Assembly: GCA_023423495.1 (NCBI GenBank)
Contig: JAFAFM010000264.1
Span: 1 to 6,631, forward strand
Direction of reading: 5' to 3'
DNA: 6,631 nt
Source of the DNA: Armatimonadota bacterium
GTDB taxonomy: Bacteria; Armatimonadota; Fimbriimonadia; Fimbriimonadales; Fimbriimonadaceae
The notes under the pieces were generated by a model. It searched no databases and was not told the origin of the DNA. It saw only the letters and a list, made by a program, of their open reading frames with translations. Every line of letters begins with the position of its first letter. Position 1 is the stretch's first letter. The translations under genes and the position numbers were made by a program. Below are positions 1 to 5,939 of this stretch, piece by piece.

Positions 1-774
1 ATGCTGCGGCGTTACTTCGCATGTTACGCTGGCCCCATTCTCTTTTGCCAGGACCAAAATTGGAAGTTCATCTGCGGTGGAGACATGGAGAATGTGGACC
101 GGTCGGCCAGTCTGCTCACTCAGGGCGAGAATTCGCTCGGTGGCAATTCTGGCGCTGGTGGCATCTCGAAGGAACGGGTGCTCACGAGGGTGAGGGTGAT
201 CGCTAAGCAGCAGTTTGCGCTCCCGGTTCCGCGGCTCGTCTTCAGCATGGATCGGGCAACGTTTCGTGCCGTGCTGAAGGACCCTCCGTAAGTGCTCGTC
301 ATCGCCCACTAATAGGGGACCCGTCGAACTGCCCATGAAGATCTTGATTCCCGGTGACCCTGGGAGCGTTTCAAGATGCGCGAGCTCCGAGATGTTCTCG
401 GTTGTCGCACCGACGAAGAAGGAGTAGTCGCACCACGCCCGGCCGGCGGCTCGGGCCAACTTGTCCAGAAGTGCCGCTTCCGTAGTCGTGGTGGGATTGG
501 TATTCGGCATCTCGAAGATTGTCGTAACTCCACCGAGAATTGCCGCTCTGGTACCACTTTCCAGGTCCTCTTTGTGCTCCATTCCGGGTTCCCGGAAATG
601 AACTTGGGTGTCAATGACTCCAGGAATCGCAACGAGGCCTGTAGCGTCGATTTCTTCCCGGGCCGATTGTCCAGAGTAGGGAAGGAATTTGCCTTTGTCG
701 ATCGCCAGCGTGCCCAATTCCTGCCTCGTTGAAGTTGTGATTAAGGCATTGCGAACGAGCAGGTCGACGGTCAT
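1..774 (-). CDS. pyrC: Dihydroorotase (amidohydrolase superfamily), C-terminus beyond window
   Basis: Cytoplasmic zinc hydrolase that interconverts N-carbamoyl-aspartate and dihydroorotate in pyrimidine synthesis. The reading frame is open for 258 codons from ATG at 774 to the window edge, about 60% of the usual 420-450 residues. Visible motifs: the metal motif D55-T-Q57-V-H59 followed by FREPG; EMPNT around residues 88-92 (substrate asparagine N91); K144 in IKIFMGSSTG, the expected carboxylated lysine; H176 in PIHAEDE; H230 in ILHVSTADE; and TPQH at the cut end. The first histidine of the usual HxH pair is glutamine (CAA at 604-606). I believe this DTQVH form occurs in a recognised set of bacterial homologues, so it is probably not a sequencing error. 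ATG 774 is the only start after the upstream in-frame TGA (790-792); there is no clear Shine-Dalgarno. Alternatives are a hydantoinase or allantoinase-like enzyme, but FREPG and EMPNT favour dihydroorotase. The aspartate near the C-terminus cannot be checked. Confidence 0.88.
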   Translation of the reverse strand, partial: MTVDLLVRNALITTSTRQELGTLAIDKGKFLPYSGQSAREEIDATGLVAIPGVIDTQVHFREPGMEHKEDLESGTRAAILGGVTTIFEMPNTNPTTTTEAALLDKLARAAGRAWCDYSFFVGATTENISELAHLETLPGSPGIKIFMGSSTGPLLVGDDEHLRRVLQHGTKRCPIHAEDEPRNRERKLLLSDHPHPREHPFLRDATSARIATERILALSEQTGRPVHILHVSTADELPILVLAKENGASVTCEVTPQH

Positions 775-782
775 CGCTTTAG

Positions 783-788
783 ATGCTA
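783..788 (-). promoter_or_regulatory. Candidate -10 element for the dihydroorotase gene
   Basis: On the minus strand the hexamer TAGCAT lies 8 nt before ATG 774. It is the same hexamer as the -10 of the much stronger promoter at 5279-5307. No matching -35 is visible about 17 bp upstream (the sequence there is C/G rich). If used, transcription would start at or next to the ATG, giving a leaderless or nearly leaderless mRNA. Position and similarity are seen; function is inferred. Confidence 0.3.
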
Positions 789-812
789 CTCAATCCGCCT
801 GTGATCCCCGGA

Positions 813-827
813 GACCGGTCCGATAAT
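813..827 (+). promoter_or_regulatory. Candidate -10 and palindrome before the 836 gene
   Basis: GATAAT at 822-827 matches the -10 consensus at five of six positions and sits 8 nt before ATG 836. No good -35 is present. Just upstream, 813-820 is the perfect 8-bp palindrome GACCGGTC, inside what would be the promoter spacer, so it could be an operator half or simply chance. The 61-bp intergenic region thus appears to hold two divergent -10 elements facing outward, with no Shine-Dalgarno for either gene. Confidence 0.3.
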
Positions 828-835
828 AAAAATGG

Positions 836-1624
836 ATGATTGCTAGCCTCACACTTTTGCTGGCCCAGATGGCGGGGCAAGAAGCAGACCTTCCGATTAA
901 GGCGGAATTGATTCGGGGTGAGCGAATCTATCGAGCAGGCAAGGGAATCGATCGGACGCTGATGGAGGATCGGATTGGGCTCGGCACATGGTTCGACGGC
1001 ACGTCAAAGCGAGAATTTAATCAGGCCATCCTCGTAACTCCGGAGATGCTTTCAAGATGGCTGGGTTATTTGAATGCCAAAGAACGTTGGTCACTCGAGG
1101 AGCTTAGTCGTCGCTGGTTAGCTTCCAAACGATTGATCGATGGAAGAATGGTAGTCATCGTCGATCTCTATGCCTTGCCAAAGCGGACTGATGTGTTGGA
1201 ACTTACCGTCGAAGCGGACGCCTATCCAGAGACTGCGCTTCATCCCAGCTTCCTCTTCTTGGCAAAGCCTGCATCGAATGCAAGTGAAGAGACCCATCGC
1301 AAGTTCACCTCGACCACCGACTGGCGGCGGATTCAGCCGGCTGTCAGAAGGCTTGCCGTTTGGCGAGAAGTTGATCTTGGCAAGCTACGGTCTTTCGACT
1401 GGACGAGCACGGCGGAGATATTTGCTCCGCTGCAGCAACTGTTCGGTGAGGGGCGCAAGGATTTCTATACCGGGCTAATGGGTCCGATGGTGCGCGCGAT
1501 TTATCTGTTAGAGGCGCCGCTTCCTCCGGGAGGGAACAGGGATGACGTGCGGCTGGTTGTATTGGCGCCAGGGAAGGAAATCGTTAGAAGCTGGCCTACT
1601 CGCTCGTCGCGCGATGAAAAGTGA
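836..1624 (+). CDS. Unrecognised 262-residue protein, possibly exported
   Basis: I do not recognise the family. The frame is uninterrupted from ATG 836 to TGA 1622-1624, and no in-frame start exists between it and the upstream TAA (827-829). The first 14 residues (MIASLTLLLAQMAG) are hydrophobic, like a short signal peptide or anchor, but lack the usual positive residues and have no clear cleavage site. The rest is soluble-looking and free of cysteine, with many W and R residues (for example RW at 74-75, 84-85 and 93-94) and a predicted strand VVIVDLYALP around 106-115. The tail is charged (SSRDEK). It diverges from the dihydroorotase and its last 29 bp overlap the 3' end of the kinase gene on the other strand. 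The translation looks protein-like throughout, so it is probably a real gene, perhaps lineage-restricted. Confidence 0.7.
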   Translation: MIASLTLLLAQMAGQEADLPIKAELIRGERIYRAGKGIDRTLMEDRIGLGTWFDGTSKREFNQAILVTPEMLSRWLGYLNAKERWSLEELSRRWLASKRLIDGRMVVIVDLYALPKRTDVLELTVEADAYPETALHPSFLFLAKPASNASEETHRKFTSTTDWRRIQPAVRRLAVWREVDLGKLRSFDWTSTAEIFAPLQQLFGEGRKDFYTGLMGPMVRAIYLLEAPLPPGGNRDDVRLVVLAPGKEIVRSWPTRSSRDEK

Positions 1625-3188
1625 TCTCTGCGACGGTCCAGCCAAGCTTGTTCTGAAGTGAAAACTTCCCACCGAGGCTCCGAACTAAGTTCTCGACAAT
1701 CTGCAGGCCCAGGTGGCTCTCTGTAGTGACGTCGAAATCGGGAGGCAACTGATCTCCACTGTTTGAAACCCAGAGAGAAACCTCGTCGTCCTTCGCCTCG
1801 ACGTTGATATGAATCTCGCCCTGCCGAGTGACTTTGAAGCCATGTTCAATAGCGTTTAAAACAAGCTCGTTAAGAACCAGCGCAATCTGGGTGGCTTGGG
1901 TCATGTTGAGCCGGGCGTCGGATCCCCTTACTTCGAATCGGATGCTCCTTCCCGGCAGAAGTAGGGAGCTTTGCTGGTGCTGTACAAGAGTCTCGGCGAT
2001 GCTGCGCATTCCGACGTGGTCGAGGTCTTCCCGGCTGAGCAAATCGTGAACGGACGCGATTGCCAAAATTCGAGCCAGCGAGTCGTTCATCGCTTCCTCA
2101 AGGGATTTGTACTGGCCGTGGCGCATTTGCAGTCGAAGAAGGGAAGCCACCTGCTGAAGATTGTTTTTCACGCGGTGATGCATTTCCTGCATCAAGGTGT
2201 CCCTAACTTGAAGCTTGGCGTGCTCGATCGATACAGCAGCCTGTTTTGCAAGAGTTTCGAGGGCGCGAATCTCGTCCTGGGGAAAGGAGCGTACGACGCT
2301 CGTATAGCAGCTCAAAACTCCGACTGCGCGATCTTGAATGGTCAGGGGCACGCAGATCATGCTGCGCAATCCTTGTTCGGCCGCCAGGTCGTGCCCAATG
2401 TAATCTGCCTCGACCTGCACATCGGGCACGATGATGGGGCGATTCTCGGCAATCGCCCGTCCAGCAATGGACTCTCCCAGTTTGATAGCCCGTTTGCGCT
2501 GGTAAGCCTTGGCCGGTGCCTGGGTTGCCCTGAGAACAAGTTCTTGATTTTCGTCCAGAAGGCGGACGGTACAAACTCGGTAATTGAATTGCTGGGCCGT
2601 GAGGTTCACCAGAAGCTGCAGGATTTCCTCAACGTACGGGCTTGTGGATATCGTTTTGGATACCTCGCTGAGGGCGCCTAGCCGGTTGCTTTGGTTACCC
2701 GCTTGGAAAGCTTGTCGAAAGCCGAGAATGATCGCGCTTGCGGTGTCCGCCATGCTTTTGAGGTTTCTCTTCTCTCCTAGGGTGAAATTCCACTCTCCGG
2801 CACGGCCGATCACCAAGACTCCAAAAGGCTGACTTGGCCCGCTCAGTGGAATGACGGCCATCGATTCGTGATGACGTTCTTCCGCCCCAGGATAATGTGC
2901 GAAGTCAGGATGCTTGATAGCATCGCGCGGAACGAAGATCGACTTGTTTTCGACAAGGGCTTTACCGCAAAGGCCAATTCCCTTACCGAGTCGAAGCCTA
3001 CGATTGAACTCGGGCGACTGACTGCTGGCGCGCTGGACCAAGCCGTCGCTGGATTCGCGAATCAAAATGTCGCAGGATTCAGCCTGGACCATCTCATGGA
3101 TTCGATGGACGATCTCCGAGTAGAGGCTCTCCTCAGAGCTTGCACTCTGTTGAGAACTCGTTATGGATAGAAAGTCTTTGAAATCCAA
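1596..3188 (-). CDS. GAF-GAF-HisKA_2 sensor histidine kinase
   Basis: Cytoplasmic sensor kinase of 530 residues with no membrane segment. Domains in order: GAF about 20-155, GAF about 180-325, the HisKA_2 dimerisation and phosphoacceptor region from about 333, and a HATPase domain about 430-527. The H box is MHHRVKNNLQQ, with H338 the likely phosphorylated residue. The N box is LNELVLNAIEHGF (N440, N445). The G1 region reads VSNSGDQLP, where the usual aspartate is N476, and the G2 region is HLGLQIVENL. This resembles PdtaS-like kinases, which have GAF-PAS sensing domains and signal to ANTAR regulators in mycobacteria; no ANTAR protein is in this window. The start is read as TTG 3188, one base after the TAG of the upstream peptidase gene, which suggests translational coupling. 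No ATG occurs until residue 33, which would cut into the first GAF domain. No Shine-Dalgarno is obvious. The ligand is unknown. Confidence 0.9.
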   Translation of the reverse strand: MDFKDFLSITSSQQSASSEESLYSEIVHRIHEMVQAESCDILIRESSDGLVQRASSQSPEFNRRLRLGKGIGLCGKALVENKSIFVPRDAIKHPDFAHYPGAEERHHESMAVIPLSGPSQPFGVLVIGRAGEWNFTLGEKRNLKSMADTASAIILGFRQAFQAGNQSNRLGALSEVSKTISTSPYVEEILQLLVNLTAQQFNYRVCTVRLLDENQELVLRATQAPAKAYQRKRAIKLGESIAGRAIAENRPIIVPDVQVEADYIGHDLAAEQGLRSMICVPLTIQDRAVGVLSCYTSVVRSFPQDEIRALETLAKQAAVSIEHAKLQVRDTLMQEMHHRVKNNLQQVASLLRLQMRHGQYKSLEEAMNDSLARILAIASVHDLLSREDLDHVGMRSIAETLVQHQQSSLLLPGRSIRFEVRGSDARLNMTQATQIALVLNELVLNAIEHGFKVTRQGEIHINVEAKDDEVSLWVSNSGDQLPPDFDVTTESHLGLQIVENLVRSLGGKFSLQNKLGWTVAEITFHRATSE

Positions 3189-3189
3189 T

Positions 3190-4416
3190 CTAAACGCTGG
3201 GGCCGATTGCCGTGGTGCTCAGTAAGTCCTCGGTAAGGATCCGCCGGGCGAGGTCGATGATTGCATTGTTTGAAACAGCGTCGATCTTGGCCAACGTTTC
3301 CTCCACCGGAATTTCACGTTCGTGATTGAGTTCGTTCCGGCTCATTCTCATCATCCGGCTGCTCATGCTTTCGAGCGCGAGAACGATGTTGCCCTTCAAG
3401 TGTCGCTTGGTTCGCTCGATTTCGTCGTCCCCCAATCCGTCTTTGGTTACGGAATTGAATTCCTTTCGCGTCAGCTCTTGCACCAGTGGCCAGTGTTCTG
3501 GGCTTGTACCGCCGTAAACCGTGTATGCGCCGCCGCTGCCGTAATTCAGCGTATAACTGCCGACCGAGTAGACCAGTCCGCGCTTTTCTCGGATCTCTTG
3601 GAATAGACGGCTGCTCATACTGCCACCAAGGGCGGCATCCAGGACACTCATGGTGTAGAGTTCACTGTCATACACAGAGGTGCCGTCGGTACCAATGCAA
3701 AAGTGAACTTGCTCAACATCCTTCGCTAGGTAGGTTTCACCTGGCTTGCCGACTGGACGGTCTGGCTGCTCGTTTTGGCTAGTTGAGGCAAGATCTCCGA
3801 GTGAACGCTCGCAGGCCGCAATGATTTTGTCTGGTTCTACGTTGCCGGCAATCGCGAGTAATACATTGTCGCCGCGATAACGGCGGTCGATGTATTGAAG
3901 CAGGTGATCTTGCTTGAAACCACTTACGGACTCCTTCGTGCCGATAATCGGCTTGCCGAGCGGATGATCCCCCCAGCGTTTTGAGAGATGAACTTCGTGC
4001 ACATGGTCACCTGGCTCGTCCTCCCCCCGCTTGATTTCTTCCAATACCACACCCTCCTCACGGGCCAGCTCGTCGGAATCAAAAAGCGAATTCGTCATCA
4101 TGTCCGTGAGGACATCGATTCCGTTTTCGGCATCGTCAGCAAGCACGCGACAGTAGTAGCAGGTGGATTCTTTGTCCGTAAAGGCATTCAGGGAACCGCC
4201 GCGGCCCTCGATGGATTCGGCAATTTCCTTGGCCGTGCGATTCTTTGTTCCCTTGAACAACATGTGTTCGATCAGGTGGGTGATCCCCGCTTCGTTGTCA
4301 AATTCGTGTCTGCTTCCTGTGCGACACCATAGTCCGATAGCGGCCGATTGGACGTGGCCGACGGGTTCGATAAGCACTCGAACTCCATTGCTGAGAACAT
4401 GTTTTTGAATGGGCAT
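3190..4416 (-). CDS. M16 family zinc metallopeptidase (processing peptidase-like)
   Basis: Single-chain M16B-type peptidase of 408 residues, the usual length for the bacterial relatives of mitochondrial processing peptidase. The inverted zinc motif is H47-L-I-E50-H51; E127 in VVLEEIKRGEDEPGD is the third zinc ligand and E120 the conserved accessory glutamate, by alignment with the yeast beta subunit motif. The N-terminal half (about 12-160) carries the catalytic site. The C-terminal M16_C half has REKRGLVYSVGSY (R279, Y283), the conserved substrate-contact region. All catalytic residues are present, so it should be active. No signal peptide is seen, so it is probably cytoplasmic and degrades or trims peptides; the substrate is unknown. 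ATG 4416 starts 20 bp after the FAH-like gene, whose stop is doubled (TAG TAG), and lacks a clear Shine-Dalgarno. The stop is one base from the kinase start. Confidence 0.94.
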   Translation of the reverse strand: MPIQKHVLSNGVRVLIEPVGHVQSAAIGLWCRTGSRHEFDNEAGITHLIEHMLFKGTKNRTAKEIAESIEGRGGSLNAFTDKESTCYYCRVLADDAENGIDVLTDMMTNSLFDSDELAREEGVVLEEIKRGEDEPGDHVHEVHLSKRWGDHPLGKPIIGTKESVSGFKQDHLLQYIDRRYRGDNVLLAIAGNVEPDKIIAACERSLGDLASTSQNEQPDRPVGKPGETYLAKDVEQVHFCIGTDGTSVYDSELYTMSVLDAALGGSMSSRLFQEIREKRGLVYSVGSYTLNYGSGGAYTVYGGTSPEHWPLVQELTRKEFNSVTKDGLGDDEIERTKRHLKGNIVLALESMSSRMMRMSRNELNHEREIPVEETLAKIDAVSNNAIIDLARRILTEDLLSTTAIGPSV

Positions 4417-4436
4417 GATATTTAATTCAATGGCTA

Positions 4437-5225
4437 CTAGCCAACTTTAAGGGATAGGGTGCCGAGATGCTCGGCGGAAACTTGCACATCATCGCCAGAC
4501 TCAAGCTGCACTTGCCCGGTCGGAACGGCGATTGGGCCAATCGCAATGAGGTCACCGCCCCGGATTGGCCCGGTATCGCTGGCGGCTTGGATGAGTTCGG
4601 CAAAGGAGTAGGGCAGGTCGGCAATATTTCCACGACCCACCTCAACACCATTCACTCGAGATACAACTTCAAGCGAATACTTGCGGGCGGGAATCTCTTC
4701 TGTGACGGTCTCGTCGAGGTCGTCGGGAGTTGAAATGACCGGGCCGATAACGCCACCGACGTCGAACGAGCGCCCTGGACCCGATCCCGCCTGAATCTCT
4801 TCACGCTCAATTTCTCTTGCAAAGAGCACCAGAGCAAGCGTGTATCCAAGGATGAGGCCATCCGCTTCTTCGACCGATACCTGAAGCCCGTCAGAACCTA
4901 TGACGGCGATGAGATACGGTTCGAAATCCAGGTGAGCGACGCTCATTGGACGCGGAATCGATTGGCTCGGGCCGTAAAGGGAAGTCGGATTCAAGTGGAC
5001 ATACATGGGCATGCCATCTTGATCCGTGGACTTCATGACACTATTGGTCATGCGGAAGAGGCGTAGACTGGGTGCGCGGCCGACCGGGGAAAGCGGACGG
5101 ATCGCTTCCGCCTCGTGCACGGCGATCGACTGTTCTCCATCCGTTTCGTAGATTTTTCCGCTGTAGACCAAACCGCTTCTAACCTCTCCGGGCTGGGATT
5201 TAAGTTCGAAACGGCAGAGTTTCAC
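4437..5225 (-). CDS. Fumarylacetoacetate hydrolase-fold protein with degenerate metal site
   Basis: A 262-residue protein with the layout of the FAH superfamily: N-terminal MKLCRFE with SGLVYSGKIYE; LNPTSLYGPSQSIPRP (78-93); LDFEPYLIAVIG (99-110); GYTLALVLFARE (127-138); GPGRSFDVGGVIGP (149-162); then VNGVEVGRGN and GDLIAIGPIAVPTG (224-237). Active family members bind Mg or Mn through an ExE pair and a later acid (GYTxANDVSARD, or ALE in hydratases). Here E102 is kept, but the second glutamate is Y104 and the later acid is V133; the usual lysine of GKSFD is R152. I infer a non-catalytic or altered protein. The start is GTG 5225: the next upstream in-frame codons reach TAA at 5235-5237, and the N-terminus matches the family. 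It is the first gene of a probable three-gene operon with the peptidase and kinase. Confidence 0.83.
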   Translation of the reverse strand: MKLCRFELKSQPGEVRSGLVYSGKIYETDGEQSIAVHEAEAIRPLSPVGRAPSLRLFRMTNSVMKSTDQDGMPMYVHLNPTSLYGPSQSIPRPMSVAHLDFEPYLIAVIGSDGLQVSVEEADGLILGYTLALVLFAREIEREEIQAGSGPGRSFDVGGVIGPVISTPDDLDETVTEEIPARKYSLEVVSRVNGVEVGRGNIADLPYSFAELIQAASDTGPIRGGDLIAIGPIAVPTGQVQLESGDDVQVSAEHLGTLSLKVG

Positions 5226-5267
5226 TCTGATAGGTTACCTAGGAAACCATTCAGGGCCCAACAAGGC

Positions 5268-5284
5268 TTTCAATCTGATTGACA
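5268..5284. promoter_or_regulatory. Near-palindrome between divergent genes (possible operator)
   Basis: TTTCAATCTGATTGACA is an inverted repeat centred on T5276, with TCAATC and GATTGA perfect and only the 5269/5283 pair mismatched. Its right arm is the -35 TTGACA of the response-regulator promoter, and its left arm read on the minus strand is TTGAAA, a fair -35 facing the FAH-like gene. It may be two back-to-back -35 elements, an operator covering both, or both. No convincing -10 follows the minus-strand TTGAAA, so the leftward promoter is unproven. A second inverted pair, CTGATT (5275-5280) and AATCAG (5295-5300), overlaps it. Confidence 0.35.
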
Positions 5285-5307
5285 GTGTTCATCGAATCAG
5301 GTAGCAT
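5279..5307 (+). promoter_or_regulatory. Sigma-70-type promoter of the response regulator gene
   Basis: A perfect -35 TTGACA (5279-5284), a 17-bp spacer and TAGCAT (5302-5307, four of six positions match the -10 consensus). The expected transcription start is near 5313-5315, giving an untranslated leader of about 30 nt that carries three GGAG motifs. This is the only promoter in the window with good matches at both boxes, and it fits a well-expressed regulator transcribed alone up to the terminator at 5769. Confidence 0.72.
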
Positions 5308-5319
5308 CACTCCACCTTT

Positions 5320-5339
5320 GGAGTTTAGGAGTTTAGGAG
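5320..5339 (+). repeat. Tandem GGAGTTTA repeat carrying three Shine-Dalgarno motifs
   Basis: The 8-bp unit GGAGTTTA occurs at 5320-5327 and 5328-5335 and is followed by a third GGAG at 5336-5339. The three GGAG motifs lie 20, 12 and 4 nt from ATG 5344. The last (AGGAG, 4 nt) is probably the working ribosome binding site, though its spacing is rather short and that of the second rather long. Gain or loss of a repeat unit by slippage would alter the leader but keep an SD next to the ATG. Confidence 0.75.
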
Positions 5340-5343
5340 ACAC

Positions 5344-5745
5344 ATGCCCCTAAAAGTTTTGGTTTGTGACGATGAGCGACATATCGTCCGGCTCATCCAA
5401 GTCAACTTGGAGCGGCAGGGCTACCAGGTAGTAACTGCCTTCGATGGCAAGGAAGGCTTGGAAAAGATACGGGCGGAAAAGCCGAACCTGGTCGTTCTCG
5501 ACGTCATGATGCCGTACATGGATGGATTTGAAGTTTTGAAGAACCTGCGACGGGAGCCGGAAACGGAGAATCTACCCGTCATCATGCTTACCGCGAAAGC
5601 GCAGGACAAGGACGTGTTCGAGGGTTACCACTATGGGGCGGACATGTACCTGACGAAGCCCTTCAACCCAATGGAACTCGTCACCTTCGTGAAGAGAATC
5701 GCTCAGGGCAACGACGACAGCGGTCCCAAGCGATACGAAGTCTAA
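5344..5745 (+). CDS. Single-domain response regulator (CheY-like receiver)
   Basis: A 133-residue receiver domain with no output domain. Key residues are all present: acidic pocket D9, D10 and E11 (CDDE), phosphoacceptor D53 in VVLDVMMPYMDG, switch threonine T83 in MLTA, aromatic switch Y102, and K105 in LTKPFNP. It should therefore accept phosphate from a histidine kinase and act through protein contacts, as CheY, DivK or phosphorelay intermediates do. The domain fills about residues 3-120, followed by a short polar tail (NDDSGPKRYEV). ATG 5344 follows AGGAG by 4 nt and is downstream of a strong promoter; the gene ends 23 bp before an intrinsic terminator, so it is probably monocistronic. 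The GAF-GAF-HisKA_2 kinase of the divergent cluster is the nearest candidate partner, but nothing in the sequence proves the pairing. Confidence 0.95.
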   Translation: MPLKVLVCDDERHIVRLIQVNLERQGYQVVTAFDGKEGLEKIRAEKPNLVVLDVMMPYMDGFEVLKNLRREPETENLPVIMLTAKAQDKDVFEGYHYGADMYLTKPFNPMELVTFVKRIAQGNDDSGPKRYEV

Positions 5746-5768
5746 ACTCCAGTTCAACGTATTGAATG

Positions 5769-5796
5769 ACCCAGCCGATTGGCTGGGTTTTCTTTT
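5769..5796 (+). terminator. Rho-independent terminator after the response regulator
   Basis: A perfect 8-bp stem, ACCCAGCC (5769-5776) with GGCTGGGT (5781-5788) around the loop GATT, is followed by a T-rich run TTTTCTTTT (5788-5796). It lies 23 bp after the TAA at 5743-5745 and should end the regulator transcript, separating it from the genes further right. Confidence 0.92.
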
Positions 5797-5822
5797 GCGT
5801 GGATTGGCTCTTGAAGGGCGAG

Positions 5823-5850
5823 GAGCGTGGAGCGTGGGGCGTCAAGCGTG
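5823..5850. repeat. Imperfect 7-bp tandem repeat, four units
   Basis: Four successive heptamers share the core GCGT: GAGCGTG (5823-5829), GAGCGTG (5830-5836), GGGCGTC (5837-5843) and AAGCGTG (5844-5850). They lie in the 143-bp stretch between the terminator and the next gene, which otherwise shows no gene and no clear promoter. The role is unknown; it may be one copy of a dispersed intergenic repeat or just a locally decayed microsatellite. Confidence 0.6.
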
Positions 5851-5939
5851 GAAAAATCAGAAGCGATACGAGAATCGCCCCACCCTATATGGTTGGCGCG
5901 CTAATTGCAACAACCGCTCTCGTCTGAGCCATCATATCC

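Noticed and set aside
1..732. Plus-strand open frames at 1-291 and 376-732, and a minus-strand frame at 309-632
   Set aside because: They overlap the dihydroorotase frame, which carries clear family motifs along its whole length. These frames are arginine- and serine-rich shadows without recognisable features.
822..846. A short frame from ATG 832 ahead of ATG 836
   Set aside because: It ends at TAG after four codons, so it is most likely chance.
1971..2681. A 236-codon plus-strand open frame opposite the kinase gene
   Set aside because: It lies wholly antisense to the GAF and H-box coding region, has no ribosome binding site or known motif, and is explained by codon structure on the other strand.
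3322..4408. Several plus-strand open frames opposite the M16 peptidase gene
   Set aside because: The peptidase frame is continuous and has all catalytic residues; the opposite frames have no motifs.
5250..5273. A leftward promoter for the FAH-like gene using TTGAAA (minus strand, 5273-5268)
   Set aside because: The -35 is reasonable, but at 16-18 bp spacing the -10 candidates match consensus at three positions or fewer, so it is mentioned only with the palindrome and not called as a promoter.
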